Shown here: in pieces, positions 16,011 to 26,202 of the stretch
Layout of the letters: every line of letters starts with the position of its first letter
Numbering within the stretch: position 1 is the first letter of the stretch
Assembly (NCBI GenBank): GCA_026004675.1
Contig: BPJP01000004.1
Location: 1-64,000 of the forward strand
Source of the DNA: Gemmatales bacterium
GTDB lineage: Bacteria; Planctomycetota; Planctomycetia; Gemmatales; Gemmataceae
DNA length: 64,000 nucleotides
Direction: 5' to 3'
Translations under genes and position numbers: made by a program
The notes under the pieces: generated by a model
Database searches by the model: none
What the model saw: only the letters and a program-made list of their open reading frames with translations
Told to the model about the DNA's origin: nothing

Positions 16011-17663
16011 TTACCATTTGGCAGCGCCGTCATAACGGCCGAATACGTCCGCCAAGGCGTTCATGACTTCCCCAACCGTGCAACGCACACGAGCAGCATC
16101 GAGAAGAACGGGCATCAAATTCTTGTCGGTTTCCGCGACTCGGCGAATGTCATCGAGAGCTTTGTTGACCGCAGACTGGTCGCGTTTTTCCTTGATCGCT
16201 TTCAAGGCCTGCAACTGTTCTTTTTCGGGGCGTTCGTCGATGACCAATGTTTCCAGCGGTTTTTCCTCCGCTTCCTGGAAAGCGTTGACGCCAACGATGA
16301 TTTTGCGGTTGGCGTCGACTTCGCGTTGGTAGGCGAAAGCGGCATCGGCAATTTCCCGGCGAAAGAAGCCGTCTTCGATAGCGGCGATCATTCCCCCTTT
16401 TTGTTCGATCCGCTCGAAGTATTCCCGGGCTTGTTTTTGCATTTGTCGTGTCAGGGATTCGACGAAGTAGCTGCCGCCGACAGGATCGACCGTATTCGTA
16501 ACGCCGGTTTCGTAGGCCAAAACCTGCTGGGTTCTTAGCGCGAGGGTGACGGCATGTTCAGAGGGCAAGGCGAGCGTTTCATCCATGCTGTTGGTATGCA
16601 GCGATTGGCAGCCTCCCAGGACGGCAGCCAAAGCCTGGTAAGCGACGCGGATCAGGTTGACTTCCGGTTGCTTGTCCTGAAGGGAGCAGCCGGCAGTCTG
16701 GGCATGGAAGCGCAATTTCCACGACGCTTCTTTCTTGGCACCGTACTTGTATCGCATCGTCTCGGCCCAGATGGCGCGGGCAGCCCGGTACTTGGCGATC
16801 TCTTCGAAAATGTCGTTATGAGCGTTGAAGAAAAAGCTTAGCCGAGGCGCGAACGAGTCGACAGGCATGCCCCGGTCCAGACAGCGGTCGACATAGTGAA
16901 AGCCATCGGCGAGGGTAAAGGCGAGTTCCTGGACTGCCGTCGAACCGGCCTCCCGAATATGGTAGCCGCTGATGCTGACAGTGTTCCACTGGGGCACATG
17001 GTCGGTGCAGAACTCGATCAGGTCACAGACCAGACGCACATGGGGTTCTGGTGGAAAGACGAACTCGTTCTGGGCGTGGAATTCCTTGAGGATATCGTTT
17101 TGGATCGTGCCACGAAGTTTTTTCCAGTCGATGCCTCGGTCCTGGGCGTTGGCGAGAAACATCGCCATGATGTAAAGAGCCGGGGCGTTGATGGTCATCG
17201 ATACGGAGACTTCGCCGATATCGATGCCTTCAAACAACTTCTGCATATCGTCGAGGGTGTCCACCGCGACGCCCAGCCGGCCGACTTCGCCCAGCGAGCG
17301 TGGGTCATCGCTGTCCAATCCCATCAGAGTCGGCAAGTCGAAAGCCGTGCTCAGGCCCGTTTGCCCCTTTTTCAAAAGGAACTTGAAACGCTCGTTGGTT
17401 TGTTGCGCTGTACCGAACCCGGCAAACTGGCGCATCGTCCACAGCCGACTCCGGTACATCGTCGCGTGCACGCCGCGGACAAAGGGATATTGGCCCGGGT
17501 ATCCCAATTCGGTTTCGTAATCGAACCCCTCCAAATGATCGGGGGTGTACAACGCCTCGATGGGAACGTTGCTTACCGTTGTGGGAGGCTGTTCGCGGAG
17601 CCTGGCGGCGGCGTTTTCTTTTTCCCACCGCTCGAATGCGGCACGGTCAACAGCTGTGGCCAT
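16011..17663 (-). CDS. Methylmalonyl-CoA mutase family catalytic subunit (no B12 domain)
   Basis: A 550-residue acyl-CoA mutase large subunit. It has PFVRGVHATMYRSRLWTMRQFAGFGTAQQTNERFKFLL near 60-97, the substrate-channel loop QTGLSTAFDLPTLMG, and the conserved SISGYHIREAG. It ends after the TIM barrel, without the roughly 130-residue cobalamin-binding domain with DxHxxG. In such split enzymes that domain is encoded by a separate small subunit, not visible here. The reaction is carbon-skeleton isomerisation of methylmalonyl-CoA to succinyl-CoA or a related acyl-CoA pair. Sequence alone does not fix the substrate; isobutyryl-CoA-type mutases have the same split layout. Single gene with its own promoter region. 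Confidence 0.9.
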   Translation of the reverse strand: MATAVDRAAFERWEKENAAARLREQPPTTVSNVPIEALYTPDHLEGFDYETELGYPGQYPFVRGVHATMYRSRLWTMRQFAGFGTAQQTNERFKFLLKKGQTGLSTAFDLPTLMGLDSDDPRSLGEVGRLGVAVDTLDDMQKLFEGIDIGEVSVSMTINAPALYIMAMFLANAQDRGIDWKKLRGTIQNDILKEFHAQNEFVFPPEPHVRLVCDLIEFCTDHVPQWNTVSISGYHIREAGSTAVQELAFTLADGFHYVDRCLDRGMPVDSFAPRLSFFFNAHNDIFEEIAKYRAARAIWAETMRYKYGAKKEASWKLRFHAQTAGCSLQDKQPEVNLIRVAYQALAAVLGGCQSLHTNSMDETLALPSEHAVTLALRTQQVLAYETGVTNTVDPVGGSYFVESLTRQMQKQAREYFERIEQKGGMIAAIEDGFFRREIADAAFAYQREVDANRKIIVGVNAFQEAEEKPLETLVIDERPEKEQLQALKAIKEKRDQSAVNKALDDIRRVAETDKNLMPVLLDAARVRCTVGEVMNALADVFGRYDGAAKW

Positions 17664-17698
17664 ATCACTTTTCCGCTCTCGTGAAAAAAGGAATCACC

Positions 17699-17735
17699 AA
17701 AGGGAGCATCTGCCGCCGTCCGGCACGCCCCCTTT
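17699..17735 (-). terminator. Terminator-like hairpin after the glycogen cluster
   Basis: On the minus strand AAAGGGGGC pairs with GCTCCCTTT (one mismatch), with an inner TGCCG/CGGCA stem. It lies 44 bases beyond the GH57 stop and upstream of the mutase start. The T-run is only three bases, so it may act as a weak or factor-assisted terminator. Confidence 0.45.
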
Positions 17736-17778
17736 ATGCATCATAACGGATGACGCCAATGCCCGCATCCTTTTCATC

Positions 17779-19947
17779 CTAGCGGCTTTTTGCCAGTTCG
17801 CTTTTCGGCGACGAAGCTTTGCGTTGCTCCGCCCGGCTCACGTCCAGCTTCCATGTGATGCCAACCTCCCATCTCCCCGATGCATCCGGTTCAATGTGCC
17901 AGTAAGGAAGGACGGCAGTGCACTGGTGAACGAGTTCGAAACCGCCCTCCGATTGGCTGACTGTCTGGATCGGCATCGTCCAAAATCCCCCTGGCTTGCT
18001 CAGCTTCAGGGAAACCTCCAGACCGAGCCATTCGTCTACCAGTCCAATCAAATCGGCATCACTCAAAGCGAGTTGTGTTTGCAGCTGGCCAGCTCGGGGC
18101 TGGTCTTTGGTATAGAAGTAGCGGTCGTCCGCACCAGCCGCCATGCCGGCGAAGTTGAACTCGACCGCGAACACAAACTTCGGTTCCGAAGGCAATTCCG
18201 TCAGCACGTAGCGAATCTCGATCACATCCGAATGAGGAGCCACCTGCAACGTCTTTTCGACGCCGATCGACTGGCCGTCGACGCGGCCCGATCGCGTCAG
18301 CGTCAACAGTGTCTGCTTTTTCGAACGGGTGATGCGGTGCTCATATTCACCAGTGACAAAATCGCCGCATTCCCTTTCCTGGCATCGGGTCAGGTCTTCG
18401 AGGGAGACACTGGCATCGTAAAAATGGTCGATCAGGCTCTTTCGCAAATAAGCGTCATAAACGAGGGCCTTGTCCAAGCCCTCTTGTTTGAAGCGCACTT
18501 CGCCTTGGATGCTTTGTTGCCGACCGAGTTCGGCGCGGTTCAGAATCACTTCGTGGTAGGCTTCGTGTCGCCGCGACAAAGTTGCCAGCAGATTGTGCTG
18601 GATCGTTCGCAGGTCGAGTTCGTAGATCGAGCCGCCGTGATGGGGATCCACGAACGCGCAGAAGCGATTGTTTTCGAGCCGAATTTCGTGGCGGGCGTCC
18701 AAATTGAAATCCGCAGTCGCGGCATGGGTGTAATCGGGACCGCGCTCCGTGTCGGTCAGCAACGCCGACTCGGCAGCGATCAGGTGCTGGTAGACGGCGT
18801 TCCGCAAGTGGGGCAGGTACAAGCCGCCGAACGTGCCGTGCCACCAGGCGCAATTGCACTGGGCACGGTAAAGTTCCTGCCTGGCATAGGAATACACGAC
18901 TTCGGGATGGCGGTTTTCCGCCTCCAGGCATCGGCGGGAAACGCTCAGCATGCGTGCATACATTTCATCGACTTCGGGGTATTTGACGCGGAAGTTTCTC
19001 CAAAAGCCACCCCGCAGAAATCGGCGGATTTCGTTGCCGCGCGGATCGTGCTCGATGCTGGCGATCAGATGGTTATAGGCGAGCAATCGCGCCGCCGGCA
19101 TCGCCCATTCGGTCATCTCCCGGTAGCTGCAGTCGGGCAAAAACGCCTTTCCCGCAGGCAAAGTTTCGTCGATGACCTTTGAAAAGCTTGTCGTTTGAAT
19201 CCAGTCGCGCGCCTGCATCAGCGCGTCGAAAAACCGAGGCAACCAGCCGTCTTCGTAACAATGTTTATAGGTTTCGGGCCAAGACCCGAATTTCTCGCCA
19301 TCGTCGGCGAAGACGACGACAGCGTCCGGATGTTTGGCGGCAACTTCGCCGAAATAGGCCATTCCTTCTTCGACGTTGCGAAACGGTATATAGTAGCGCA
19401 TCGGTTCGCTGCCTGGGAAAATCCGCAGCAGACGGCCTTCATCTTCGCTCAGGAAGTAGCCGAACAATTTCTCATCGTCGAAGCCGGCCTGACGGAAATG
19501 GTAGTCGTCCAAGACGGTGAATTCGATGCCGGCATCAGCGAGATCGCGAACCAGCCCTGGCTCCCAGACGCGTTCGGCAATCCACATGCCCCGAATCGGC
19601 TGGCCGAATAGTTCCTGTAAATATGCCGAATAGGTCCGGATCTGACCGATCCGATCATGACTGGGAATCATCGGCAGGATCGGCTCATAGAAGCCGCCAC
19701 CGAGTATCTCGATCTGGCCGCGTTGAACCAGTCCTTTGACCCGCTCGATATAATCCGGCTTTTTCTCCACCAGCCATTCCAAAAGCGGTCCGCTCGTGTG
19801 CAACGAGATGCCAATATCCGGATAGCGTTCGATCAAGTCGAGGAAGGGAAGGTAGCCAGTGCGATAGGCTTCTTCAAAGACATGCTCGAAATTGCCAACC
19901 GGCTGGTGGTTGTGGACGGCAAACACGAAACGAAGAGGCACGGTCAA
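17779..19947 (-). CDS. GH57 4-alpha-glucanotransferase/alpha-amylase
   Basis: A 722-residue GH57 enzyme of the Thermococcus 4-alpha-glucanotransferase layout: the N-terminal (beta/alpha)7 barrel with FAVHNHQPVGNF, then DUF1925- and DUF1926-type beta domains to the end. The nucleophile is expected at Glu125 in MWIAERVWEP and the acid at Asp215/216 in FADDGEKFG; numbering nearly equals the characterised enzyme (Glu123, Asp214). It transfers or hydrolyses alpha-1,4-glucan chains in the cytoplasm; no signal peptide is present. It is the last gene of the glgA-galT-GH57 cluster. The listed start is TTG at 19947; GTG at 19941 has better spacing from AAAGGA and may be the real one. Confidence 0.92.
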   Translation of the reverse strand: MTVPLRFVFAVHNHQPVGNFEHVFEEAYRTGYLPFLDLIERYPDIGISLHTSGPLLEWLVEKKPDYIERVKGLVQRGQIEILGGGFYEPILPMIPSHDRIGQIRTYSAYLQELFGQPIRGMWIAERVWEPGLVRDLADAGIEFTVLDDYHFRQAGFDDEKLFGYFLSEDEGRLLRIFPGSEPMRYYIPFRNVEEGMAYFGEVAAKHPDAVVVFADDGEKFGSWPETYKHCYEDGWLPRFFDALMQARDWIQTTSFSKVIDETLPAGKAFLPDCSYREMTEWAMPAARLLAYNHLIASIEHDPRGNEIRRFLRGGFWRNFRVKYPEVDEMYARMLSVSRRCLEAENRHPEVVYSYARQELYRAQCNCAWWHGTFGGLYLPHLRNAVYQHLIAAESALLTDTERGPDYTHAATADFNLDARHEIRLENNRFCAFVDPHHGGSIYELDLRTIQHNLLATLSRRHEAYHEVILNRAELGRQQSIQGEVRFKQEGLDKALVYDAYLRKSLIDHFYDASVSLEDLTRCQERECGDFVTGEYEHRITRSKKQTLLTLTRSGRVDGQSIGVEKTLQVAPHSDVIEIRYVLTELPSEPKFVFAVEFNFAGMAAGADDRYFYTKDQPRAGQLQTQLALSDADLIGLVDEWLGLEVSLKLSKPGGFWTMPIQTVSQSEGGFELVHQCTAVLPYWHIEPDASGRWEVGITWKLDVSRAEQRKASSPKSELAKSR

Positions 19948-20004
19948 ATCCTTTCTCTCGAATACGTCCCTCAGCGAGGCACGCCATTCTGCATGGCATG
20001 GACT

Positions 20005-21015
20005 TCAGCGCCACGTAACTTCAGTTTCACGCAACACGCAGGCCGCCTGCTCGGGCGGAATCGGGTTGATATAGAAACCGGTCCCCCATTCGAAACCTGC
20101 CACCCGTGCCAGACGCGGAATGATCTCGATATGCCAGTGGTAGTGAGGCAAGGCTTGGGTATCGAACGGTGCCGTATGAATAATATAGTTGTAAGCAGGC
20201 CGGTCGAGCGCGGTTTCCAGTTTCATGAGGATCGTCTTGAAATGACCGGCCAGTTCCTCCACTTCGGTCTTCTGTATGTTTTCGAAATGGCTGTTATGGT
20301 GTTTCGGAAGCACCCACGTCTCGAAGCTGAAGCGCGAAGCGAACGGTGCGAAACTGACGAAATTCGGCGTATCGTGAACGATGCGCGTATCGGTCGATAA
20401 CTCCTGGCGTATCATATCGCAGTAGATGCACCGGCCACGATAGTTGAAAAACTCAAGCGAGCCTGTCATTTCTTCCCAGACCGAAATCGGCACGATGGGC
20501 GTGACGATCAATTGGGAATGCGTATGTTCGAGAGTGGCGCCGGCAGCCGACCCCGTATTCTTGAACAACATCCCGTACACCAGTCGCGGGTCCTTCTTCA
20601 AGTCCACGAGCCGGTCGCGATAAACCCAGAAGATTTCACGAAAGTTCTCCTCCGGAAGGTTGGCGATGGTGACCTGATGTTCGGGGCATTCGATGATGAC
20701 TTCGTGGACCCCGATGCCATTCATCTTGTCGTAGATGCCTTCGCCGCATTTGTTCAAGTCCCCTTCCACTTGGAGGGCCGGAAATTTATTGGGCACAACG
20801 CGGACACGCCACCCGGGTTCATTGGCTTTCGTGTTCGGATCGCGGTAAGCGAGGATTTCCCCCGGCGTTTCTTCTTCATTGCCGGCACAGAATGGACAAG
20901 GTCGGGCAGGCGTACTATTGGCGGCCTCCAGCTTCGGAACGGCAGGCCTCTTGGCGCGTTCCGTAGCGATAATGACCCACCGGCCAACGATCGGGTCTTT
21001 ACGAAATTCCGGCAT
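20005..21015 (-). CDS. galT: Galactose-1-phosphate uridylyltransferase
   Basis: A 336-residue HIT-superfamily transferase of the Leloir pathway, exchanging UMP between UDP-glucose and galactose-1-phosphate. The nucleophile motif HTHSQ covers residues 164-168, the same numbers as HPHGQ in the E. coli enzyme; the middle residues differ (Thr165, Ser167). The zinc ligands include CPFC at 40-43, and [11 protein letters not shown] near the C-terminus gives the other conserved His cluster. GGGGAGAT precedes the ATG at 21015. It begins only 2 bases after the glgA stop, so it is in the same operon. An ADP-glucose-forming relative in glycogen metabolism cannot be excluded given this context. Confidence 0.88.
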   Translation of the reverse strand: MPEFRKDPIVGRWVIIATERAKRPAVPKLEAANSTPARPCPFCAGNEEETPGEILAYRDPNTKANEPGWRVRVVPNKFPALQVEGDLNKCGEGIYDKMNGIGVHEVIIECPEHQVTIANLPEENFREIFWVYRDRLVDLKKDPRLVYGMLFKNTGSAAGATLEHTHSQLIVTPIVPISVWEEMTGSLEFFNYRGRCIYCDMIRQELSTDTRIVHDTPNFVSFAPFASRFSFETWVLPKHHNSHFENIQKTEVEELAGHFKTILMKLETALDRPAYNYIIHTAPFDTQALPHYHWHIEIIPRLARVAGFEWGTGFYINPIPPEQAACVLRETEVTWR

Positions 21016-21017
21016 TC

Positions 21018-22598
21018 CTATCTCCCCTGGTTGCGCCGTCCATCAACAACCAAGACACGCTCCTTCTGAAGCTCGAAAAAGATGCGTTCGTATTCGGCAG
21101 CGCTACGCGACCATGACCAGTCCTGCTTCATTCCATTCATCATCAGCCGCCGCCAAATCTCGGGTTCGTTCCGAAAAACGCAAAGGGCGCGACACAAAGC
21201 ATCCAACAATGCCTCCGCACTAGGCGCCTGGAACACAAAGCCCGTGGCGGACTCCACGTCGCTGGCCTTTCCGTCATAGCCGATGACCGTATCCGCCAAC
21301 CCGCCCGTGGCACGCACAACCGGCACCGTGCCATAACGCATACTGTAAAGCTGGTTCAACCCGGATGGCTCGTACAGGCTGGGCATCAGAAAAATATCGG
21401 CTCCCGCTTCGATTTGATGGGCCAAGGCTTCGTCGAAACCGATCCGAACGCCGATCCGATCCGGAAAACGCCGGCTCAGATCGATGAACATCCGTTCGTA
21501 GACGGGGTTCCCTTCGCCAAGGACAACCAGTTGCACATCCTGTTGCATCATGGCCTCGGCAGCCTCGCATAAAAGGTCGGCTCCCTTTTGGTCTACCAGT
21601 CTGGAAACAACGCCAAGGACGCATGTAGAAGCGTTCGGGGCGAGGTTGAAGCGACGTTGCAAATCTGCCTTGCAGATTGGTTTGCCAACTCCCACGGTCT
21701 CCGCATCGTAGTTGGCGGCGAGATATCCGTCCCGCGCCGGGTCCCAGACCGACTCGTCGAGGCCATTGACAATCCCCGACAGACTGGCCCGACGTTCCCA
21801 AAGCACGCCGTGCAGGCCACAGCCGAAATATGGCGTTTGGATTTCCGCGGCGTAGCGCGGGCTGACCGTCGTGACACGGTCTGCAAAAACGATCCCTCCC
21901 TTGAGGAAATTCAGCTGGCCATAAAACTCCAACTCGCGGTAATTAAACAATCGCCAGTCGAGTCCCGTCAAGAGCATGTCCCAATGCCAAAAAAGACCCT
22001 GATAGGCGAGGTTATGTATCGTCAATACCGTGGCGATGTTCGCATAGCGGTTTCGTTGTTCGTCGTCGCCGCGCTGACAATAGACCTCACGCAAGTAGAC
22101 CGGAATCAGCCCCGTTTGCCAGTCGTTGCAGTGCAAGATATCCGGCCAGAAGGGCAAAGCCTCGAGGGCCTCGAGCACGGCCCGACAAAAGAAAATGTAA
22201 CGTTCTGAATTGTCCGAATAGGGCCGCCTCTTTCCATCGCCGGCAACATAATCGTACAAGCCACGACCGCAGCGCGGATCGTCACGCTCGAAGTAGTCCC
22301 GCTGTTCGATCAGATAGACCGGCACTTCCGTATCGGGCAAAACGGCGCGATACAGCCGACCTGTTACCTCTTTGTTTCCGATCGGAACGCCCAACTCCTT
22401 CTCGGTCGCTTGCAAGGGGACAGGTCCGTGTCGGGCGGACCGCGAAAGCGGCGTGACAATCGTGCACTGATGCCCGCGACTTGCCAGAGCGCGCGGCAAA
22501 GCCACGGACACATCAGCCAGTCCTCCCGTCTTGGCGAAACCCAAAACTTCCGGAGAAACCAAGACTACTTTCAAACGTCGTGCCGATTGAAAAGCCAT
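21018..22598 (-). CDS. glgA: Glycogen synthase (ADP-glucose type, GT5)
   Basis: A 526-residue GT5 enzyme that extends alpha-1,4-glucan using ADP-glucose. The KTGGL motif at residues 24-28 ([12 protein letters not shown]) is the ADP-glucose-binding signature; the C-terminal Rossmann domain carries [18 protein letters not shown] with the conserved Glu and [11 protein letters not shown]. Length is slightly above the usual 480. First gene of the glgA-galT-GH57 cluster, with galT starting 2 bases after its stop. ATG at 22598 has GAGG 5 bases upstream. No branching enzyme or ADP-glucose pyrophosphorylase is in the window. Confidence 0.96.
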   Translation of the reverse strand: MAFQSARRLKVVLVSPEVLGFAKTGGLADVSVALPRALASRGHQCTIVTPLSRSARHGPVPLQATEKELGVPIGNKEVTGRLYRAVLPDTEVPVYLIEQRDYFERDDPRCGRGLYDYVAGDGKRRPYSDNSERYIFFCRAVLEALEALPFWPDILHCNDWQTGLIPVYLREVYCQRGDDEQRNRYANIATVLTIHNLAYQGLFWHWDMLLTGLDWRLFNYRELEFYGQLNFLKGGIVFADRVTTVSPRYAAEIQTPYFGCGLHGVLWERRASLSGIVNGLDESVWDPARDGYLAANYDAETVGVGKPICKADLQRRFNLAPNASTCVLGVVSRLVDQKGADLLCEAAEAMMQQDVQLVVLGEGNPVYERMFIDLSRRFPDRIGVRIGFDEALAHQIEAGADIFLMPSLYEPSGLNQLYSMRYGTVPVVRATGGLADTVIGYDGKASDVESATGFVFQAPSAEALLDALCRALCVFRNEPEIWRRLMMNGMKQDWSWSRSAAEYERIFFELQKERVLVVDGRRNQGR

Positions 22599-22825
22599 TG
22601 CCTCAAGTCATGCGTCCTGCTGCGTTCTGCCGTTGACAATTCATCTTACAGAATCGTTAAAGGAAAGCCGCTGCCGGATGCAAAAATCTCTGCAGATGGC
22701 ACGTTTCGCGCTTGCGAGCTGCTTCCGAAAAAAAACCAACCTCCTCTTGTCGGTTCTCATAGAATCAGATGAATTGAAAGAGATAGGATGGTTTCAAACA
22801 GCCTCGAGGAGTCGTATTCCGAACC

Positions 22826-23047
22826 ATGCAGCACCCCGCTTGGACATTGATCCTGCTTGGCCTGTTCATCGTTCTGGTGGGCTTGATCTGGTTGCTTGTA
22901 CCCGCCATACCTTGGTTGGGACGTTTACCCGGTGATATCCGCATCGAAGGCGAGCACACCAGAATCTACATACCGATTACGACCTGCATTCTCTTGAGCC
23001 TTCTGTTGACAGGTGTCATTCGCCTCGTTCGCTACTTCTGGCGTTGA
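22826..23047 (+). CDS. DUF2905 small membrane protein
   Basis: A 73-residue protein with two membrane segments (LILLGLFIVLVGLIWLLVPA and TTCILLSLLLTGVIRLV) joined by the family hallmark LGRLPGDIRIEGE. This matches DUF2905, a widespread bacterial small membrane family of unknown function. It is divergent from glgA, and its 3' end overlaps the convergent hydroxyacyl-CoA dehydrogenase by 16 bases, so both transcripts cross there. Confidence 0.88.
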   Translation: MQHPAWTLILLGLFIVLVGLIWLLVPAIPWLGRLPGDIRIEGEHTRIYIPITTCILLSLLLTGVIRLVRYFWR

Positions 23048-23997
23048 GGCGAAGAGGAATGCAACAACGCGACAAGAGCCAGATAGAGTCGATCGCGTTC
23101 GGCTTGTTTTTGCAGAACGGATTCGGGCGTGTATGAAAAGAAGCCGCGCCCCGTTTTCACTCCGAAGTTTCCCTCCGCCACCAGCGTCTTTACTTTGTCA
23201 TGCAGTTCACTGTCGGAGCGCAAATGGGGAGCCAGATTTTCGTAGACGCGCGTCGTAATATCCAGACCGGCGAAGTCGATTATGGCTAACGGCCCCAGCG
23301 CCGCCAGTCGCAGACCCATACTGCCTCGGATCGCCCGGTCGATTTCCTCCGCGTCGGCCACTCCCCGTTCCCAAAGGTCCCATATTTCGCGAAACAAAGC
23401 GACTTGCACGCGGTTGACGAGAAAGCCAGGAACTTCCTGCTTGAGCCGAACAGGCGTCTTGCCAATGCGTGCAAGCAGGTCGTAAGCCGTCTGCGTTACT
23501 TGCGGATCGGTTCGCTGGCCGGGCACGATTTCGACCACCGGAATGATATGGGGTGGATTGAACCAATGCGTATTGATGGCTCGCTGGGGCCTTGCCATGT
23601 CTCGAGCGATTTCGCTCATCGGATAGCTGGACGTATTGCTGGCGACAATGGTGTTCGCACCGGTGATTTGTTCGATGCGGACAAAAAGCCGCTGTTTCGT
23701 TTGCAAGTCCTCACGGACGGCCTCCGTGACGAATTGGGCATCCGCGACGGCTTCGGCCTCGGTTTCGACCACCTGGATGCGGGCAAGGATCGGCTGGATC
23801 TCATCCGCCGCAATCATCCCGGCAGCGGCCAGGTGCCGAAGATTGTTTTCGATTCGAATCACCGCTTGCTCGCGGGCTCGGCGATCTTCGTCAAACGCCC
23901 GAACTGCCAAACCGGCCGTAGCAAAGGCCTGGGCAATGCCATGCCCCATCGTTCCTAAACCCAGGACTGCAATCGTTTGAATCTTTTCGGCGTTCAC
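23032..23997 (-). CDS. 3-hydroxyacyl-CoA dehydrogenase family protein
   Basis: A 321-residue NAD-dependent dehydrogenase. GLGTMGHGIAQ near residues 13-23 is the NAD-binding loop; EAVREDL, SNTSS and HWFNPPHIIPVVEI with the catalytic-region His are typical, and GFLVNR starts the helical C-terminal domain. Short one-Rossmann length fits the 3-hydroxybutyryl-CoA dehydrogenase / L-gulonate dehydrogenase (lambda-crystallin) group. It starts at GTG 23997, 12 bases after the dinB-like stop, so the two share a transcript. The 3' end overlaps DUF2905 on the other strand. No thiolase or enoyl-CoA hydratase is adjacent, so a role in fatty-acid oxidation is not shown. Confidence 0.9.
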   Translation of the reverse strand: MNAEKIQTIAVLGLGTMGHGIAQAFATAGLAVRAFDEDRRAREQAVIRIENNLRHLAAAGMIAADEIQPILARIQVVETEAEAVADAQFVTEAVREDLQTKQRLFVRIEQITGANTIVASNTSSYPMSEIARDMARPQRAINTHWFNPPHIIPVVEIVPGQRTDPQVTQTAYDLLARIGKTPVRLKQEVPGFLVNRVQVALFREIWDLWERGVADAEEIDRAIRGSMGLRLAALGPLAIIDFAGLDITTRVYENLAPHLRSDSELHDKVKTLVAEGNFGVKTGRGFFSYTPESVLQKQAERDRLYLALVALLHSSSPQRQK

Positions 23998-24009
23998 GGC
24001 AGCCTCGTT

Positions 24010-24462
24010 CTATGATTGGGAAGCTCGGATCAGATAGGTCATTTGTCCGCGATGCAGGGCGAAATGAGCGACAAGGTGAATCAAGGCTTCCAGGACGTTG
24101 CCGAGGCGGGCTTCGGGGTGCGGTTGCAAGAAGCTGTCTTCGTCCAATGCGGACACGACCCGTTCGAAAGTCGCAACGGAGTCATCGAGACTCTGCAAAA
24201 CCTCTGCTTTTGCCGGTCGCCCTGTTTCATTGAATTCCCGATCGCGATCACGTTGATAGCCGGTATGCCCCAAATGGGCACCGACAAAATGGTTGAGGTT
24301 GCCAGCCAAATGCAGAAGCAGATGGCCGACCGAATTGCCTGGATTGATCGGTTTGGCCCATAGTTGCTCCTCGGTGATGGGCGAAACGAGATCGTGGATT
24401 TCGCGACACAACACTTTCAATTCGTTGCAAAGAGCCGACTTGATTGCATTCGCCAGATTCAT
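24010..24462 (-). CDS. DinB-family four-helix metalloprotein
   Basis: A 150-residue DinB/DUF1572-like protein. Metal ligands are suggested by HLLLHLAGNLNHF (about 49-61) and HLVAHFALHRGQM (near 130-142), where three His sit on two helices as in the YfiT/DinB bundle. Members include thiol S-transferases (bacillithiol, mycothiol) and proteins of unknown role. ATG at 24462 follows GAAGGAGTG at good spacing; the longer frame to 24567 was rejected. First gene of a two-gene unit with the dehydrogenase. Confidence 0.82.
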   Translation of the reverse strand: MNLANAIKSALCNELKVLCREIHDLVSPITEEQLWAKPINPGNSVGHLLLHLAGNLNHFVGAHLGHTGYQRDRDREFNETGRPAKAEVLQSLDDSVATFERVVSALDEDSFLQPHPEARLGNVLEALIHLVAHFALHRGQMTYLIRASQS

Positions 24463-24658
24463 CGAAAACACTCCTTCTCGCCAAACGGTGCCGACCGGTT
24501 CCGTTACGTACCTTATCCGTTTGCAAACTCGAATGCCAGTATCCGGGATGAAGGAATCGGCTTGCATTCACGGGGCAAATGCGTTATGGGCACTCCGCTC
24601 GATCAACTTGCTCGTCGAAGAAGTCGACTGACTGGAGGAACGCCGAGAGGGGAAAGGC

Positions 24659-25663
24659 ATGAACAGGATGCGGTTGGGGGGAGTGGTATTGGCATTGTGC
24701 GTTGCGACGGCAGCCAAGGCACAAACGCCAAGCGACTGGGCCGTGAAAATGTTCGAGTATGACGGCGGTTCCGCACGCCATGATTTCGGCAAAGTGCCGC
24801 GCGGCGCCGTTCTCAGCCACCGCTTCAAAATGACCAATATCTGGGCGGTTCCGCTCCAGATCATTAACGTTCGCACTTCGTGCGGCTGCGTTACCGCCAA
24901 ACCCACCAAGCAACTCCTTCAGTCGAAAGAAGTGGGTTACCTGGAAGTAACCATGGATTCACGCCGCTTCACCGGCGAGAAAACGGTCAGCATCTATGTC
25001 ACCGTCGGTCCCCAATGGGTATCGACCGCTACCGTCCAGGTGTCGGCCAACAGCCGACCCGATGTCGTCTTCAATCCGGGCAGCGTGAATTTTGGCGTCG
25101 TTCCACTGGGATCGAAACAAGTCAAAACCATCGATGTCGAATACGCCGGCGCCCTCGATTGGCGCATCATTGAAGTGATGAACAACGGTGCGCCCCTTGA
25201 AGTCCAATTAAAAGAGTTGTATCGCCGTCCGGGCCAGGTTGGTTATCAGCTCGAAGTCACTCTGCAAAGCAATGCAGGCGCGGGACACCATCGCTGGGAT
25301 CTGGCTCTCCGCACCAACGATCCAGACACTCCTATCGTTAATGTTCTGGTGGAGGCCACGATCCAGAAGTCGTTGCAAGTCATTCCTTCGACAATTCGAC
25401 TCGGCAAAGTCGCAGTCGGAGAATCAGTATCACGCAAAGTGGTCATCCGCAGCGATACCCCGTTTCGGATCATGAGTCTGTCCGGCTTGGAAGAGGGGGT
25501 GGACGTCGATTTGCCGACCACCGACGGCCAGGTGCAAGTCTTGACATTCAAACTGCGACCGGTTCGAGCAGGGGACATCAACCAGAAAATCACCGTTCAC
25601 ACCGATCGCAACGACAAGGCGCCAGTGGTGGTGCATATCGAAGGAACTGCCGTGGTCGAATAA
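24659..25663 (+). CDS. Secreted DUF1573 protein
   Basis: A 334-residue exported protein with a signal peptide ending AAKAQT. It has three immunoglobulin-like segments, each starting with the DUF1573/ASPM-like pattern (HDFGKVPRGAVLSHRFKMTN, then VNFGVVPLGSKQVKTI, then IRLGKVAVGESVSRKVV). The hallmark TSCGC near residue 80 (RTSCGCVTAK) is present in the first. DUF1573 proteins are common in Planctomycetes and Bacteroidetes and are thought to be periplasmic; the molecular role is not known. Single gene, divergent from the dinB-like unit. Confidence 0.88.
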   Translation: MNRMRLGGVVLALCVATAAKAQTPSDWAVKMFEYDGGSARHDFGKVPRGAVLSHRFKMTNIWAVPLQIINVRTSCGCVTAKPTKQLLQSKEVGYLEVTMDSRRFTGEKTVSIYVTVGPQWVSTATVQVSANSRPDVVFNPGSVNFGVVPLGSKQVKTIDVEYAGALDWRIIEVMNNGAPLEVQLKELYRRPGQVGYQLEVTLQSNAGAGHHRWDLALRTNDPDTPIVNVLVEATIQKSLQVIPSTIRLGKVAVGESVSRKVVIRSDTPFRIMSLSGLEEGVDVDLPTTDGQVQVLTFKLRPVRAGDINQKITVHTDRNDKAPVVVHIEGTAVVE

Positions 25664-26007
25664 TTCCCGCGCTTGTCCGACAAGGACGCATTGCCTTTCC
25701 GTAAAAGGAGCGCGTCGTGCGTTCTCTGCCGGGTTCATCTTCTTTCACTGGCTTGCGCAATTTATGATTTAGCGCAACTAGCAGTGCTTTTCTCGCAAAT
25801 TTCTGGAAAAAATACGGCTACTGGACTTGGCGGCTGCAAGCGGCGCTATAATGTTAACAAAAACAGCGCGTCTTGCATCGTTGCTCAACGATGAATTCGC
25901 TTCCAGCCAGGACCAGTTAAAGAAAAGCCACTGATTGGACGACGTAAACCGGTTGACGTTGGCCGGATTGTTTGTTTGTCAGGTAATATGTTGGCGAGGA
26001 CGAGGAA
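25664..26007. other. Intergenic region with a promoter candidate
   Basis: No coding sequence supported in these 344 bases. A perfect TATAAT occurs at 25847-25852 with TTGGCG at 25827-25832; the 14-base gap is shorter than the usual 16-18, so the -35 is doubtful. It could drive the small gene at 26008. Confidence 0.4.
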
Positions 26008-26202
26008 ATGACGAGTGGCGTATCGGCGGTAGGACAACTTGACTTCATCGAAGAATTGCGGCTGAGGCGCTGGGCACGAGAAAACCATGTGCCCCCTCAC
26101 GAGAGAATGCCGGACTGGCATCCGGTCATTCATGACGAAATGCGGAAAAAGGATATCGAGTCTGCCGAAGCCGATGAATTCACTACCACATGTGCGTCCT
26201 GA
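26008..26202 (+). CDS. Small conserved-looking hypothetical protein (64 aa)
   Basis: A 64-residue soluble, charged protein with the pattern LDFIEELRLRRWARENHVPPHER, then WHPVIHDEMRKKDIE. I remember similar short proteins from planctomycete genomes, but cannot name a family. AGGACGAGGAA precedes the ATG. No signal peptide, membrane segment or Cys pair. It is convergent with tatD. Confidence 0.65.
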   Translation: MTSGVSAVGQLDFIEELRLRRWARENHVPPHERMPDWHPVIHDEMRKKDIESAEADEFTTTCAS

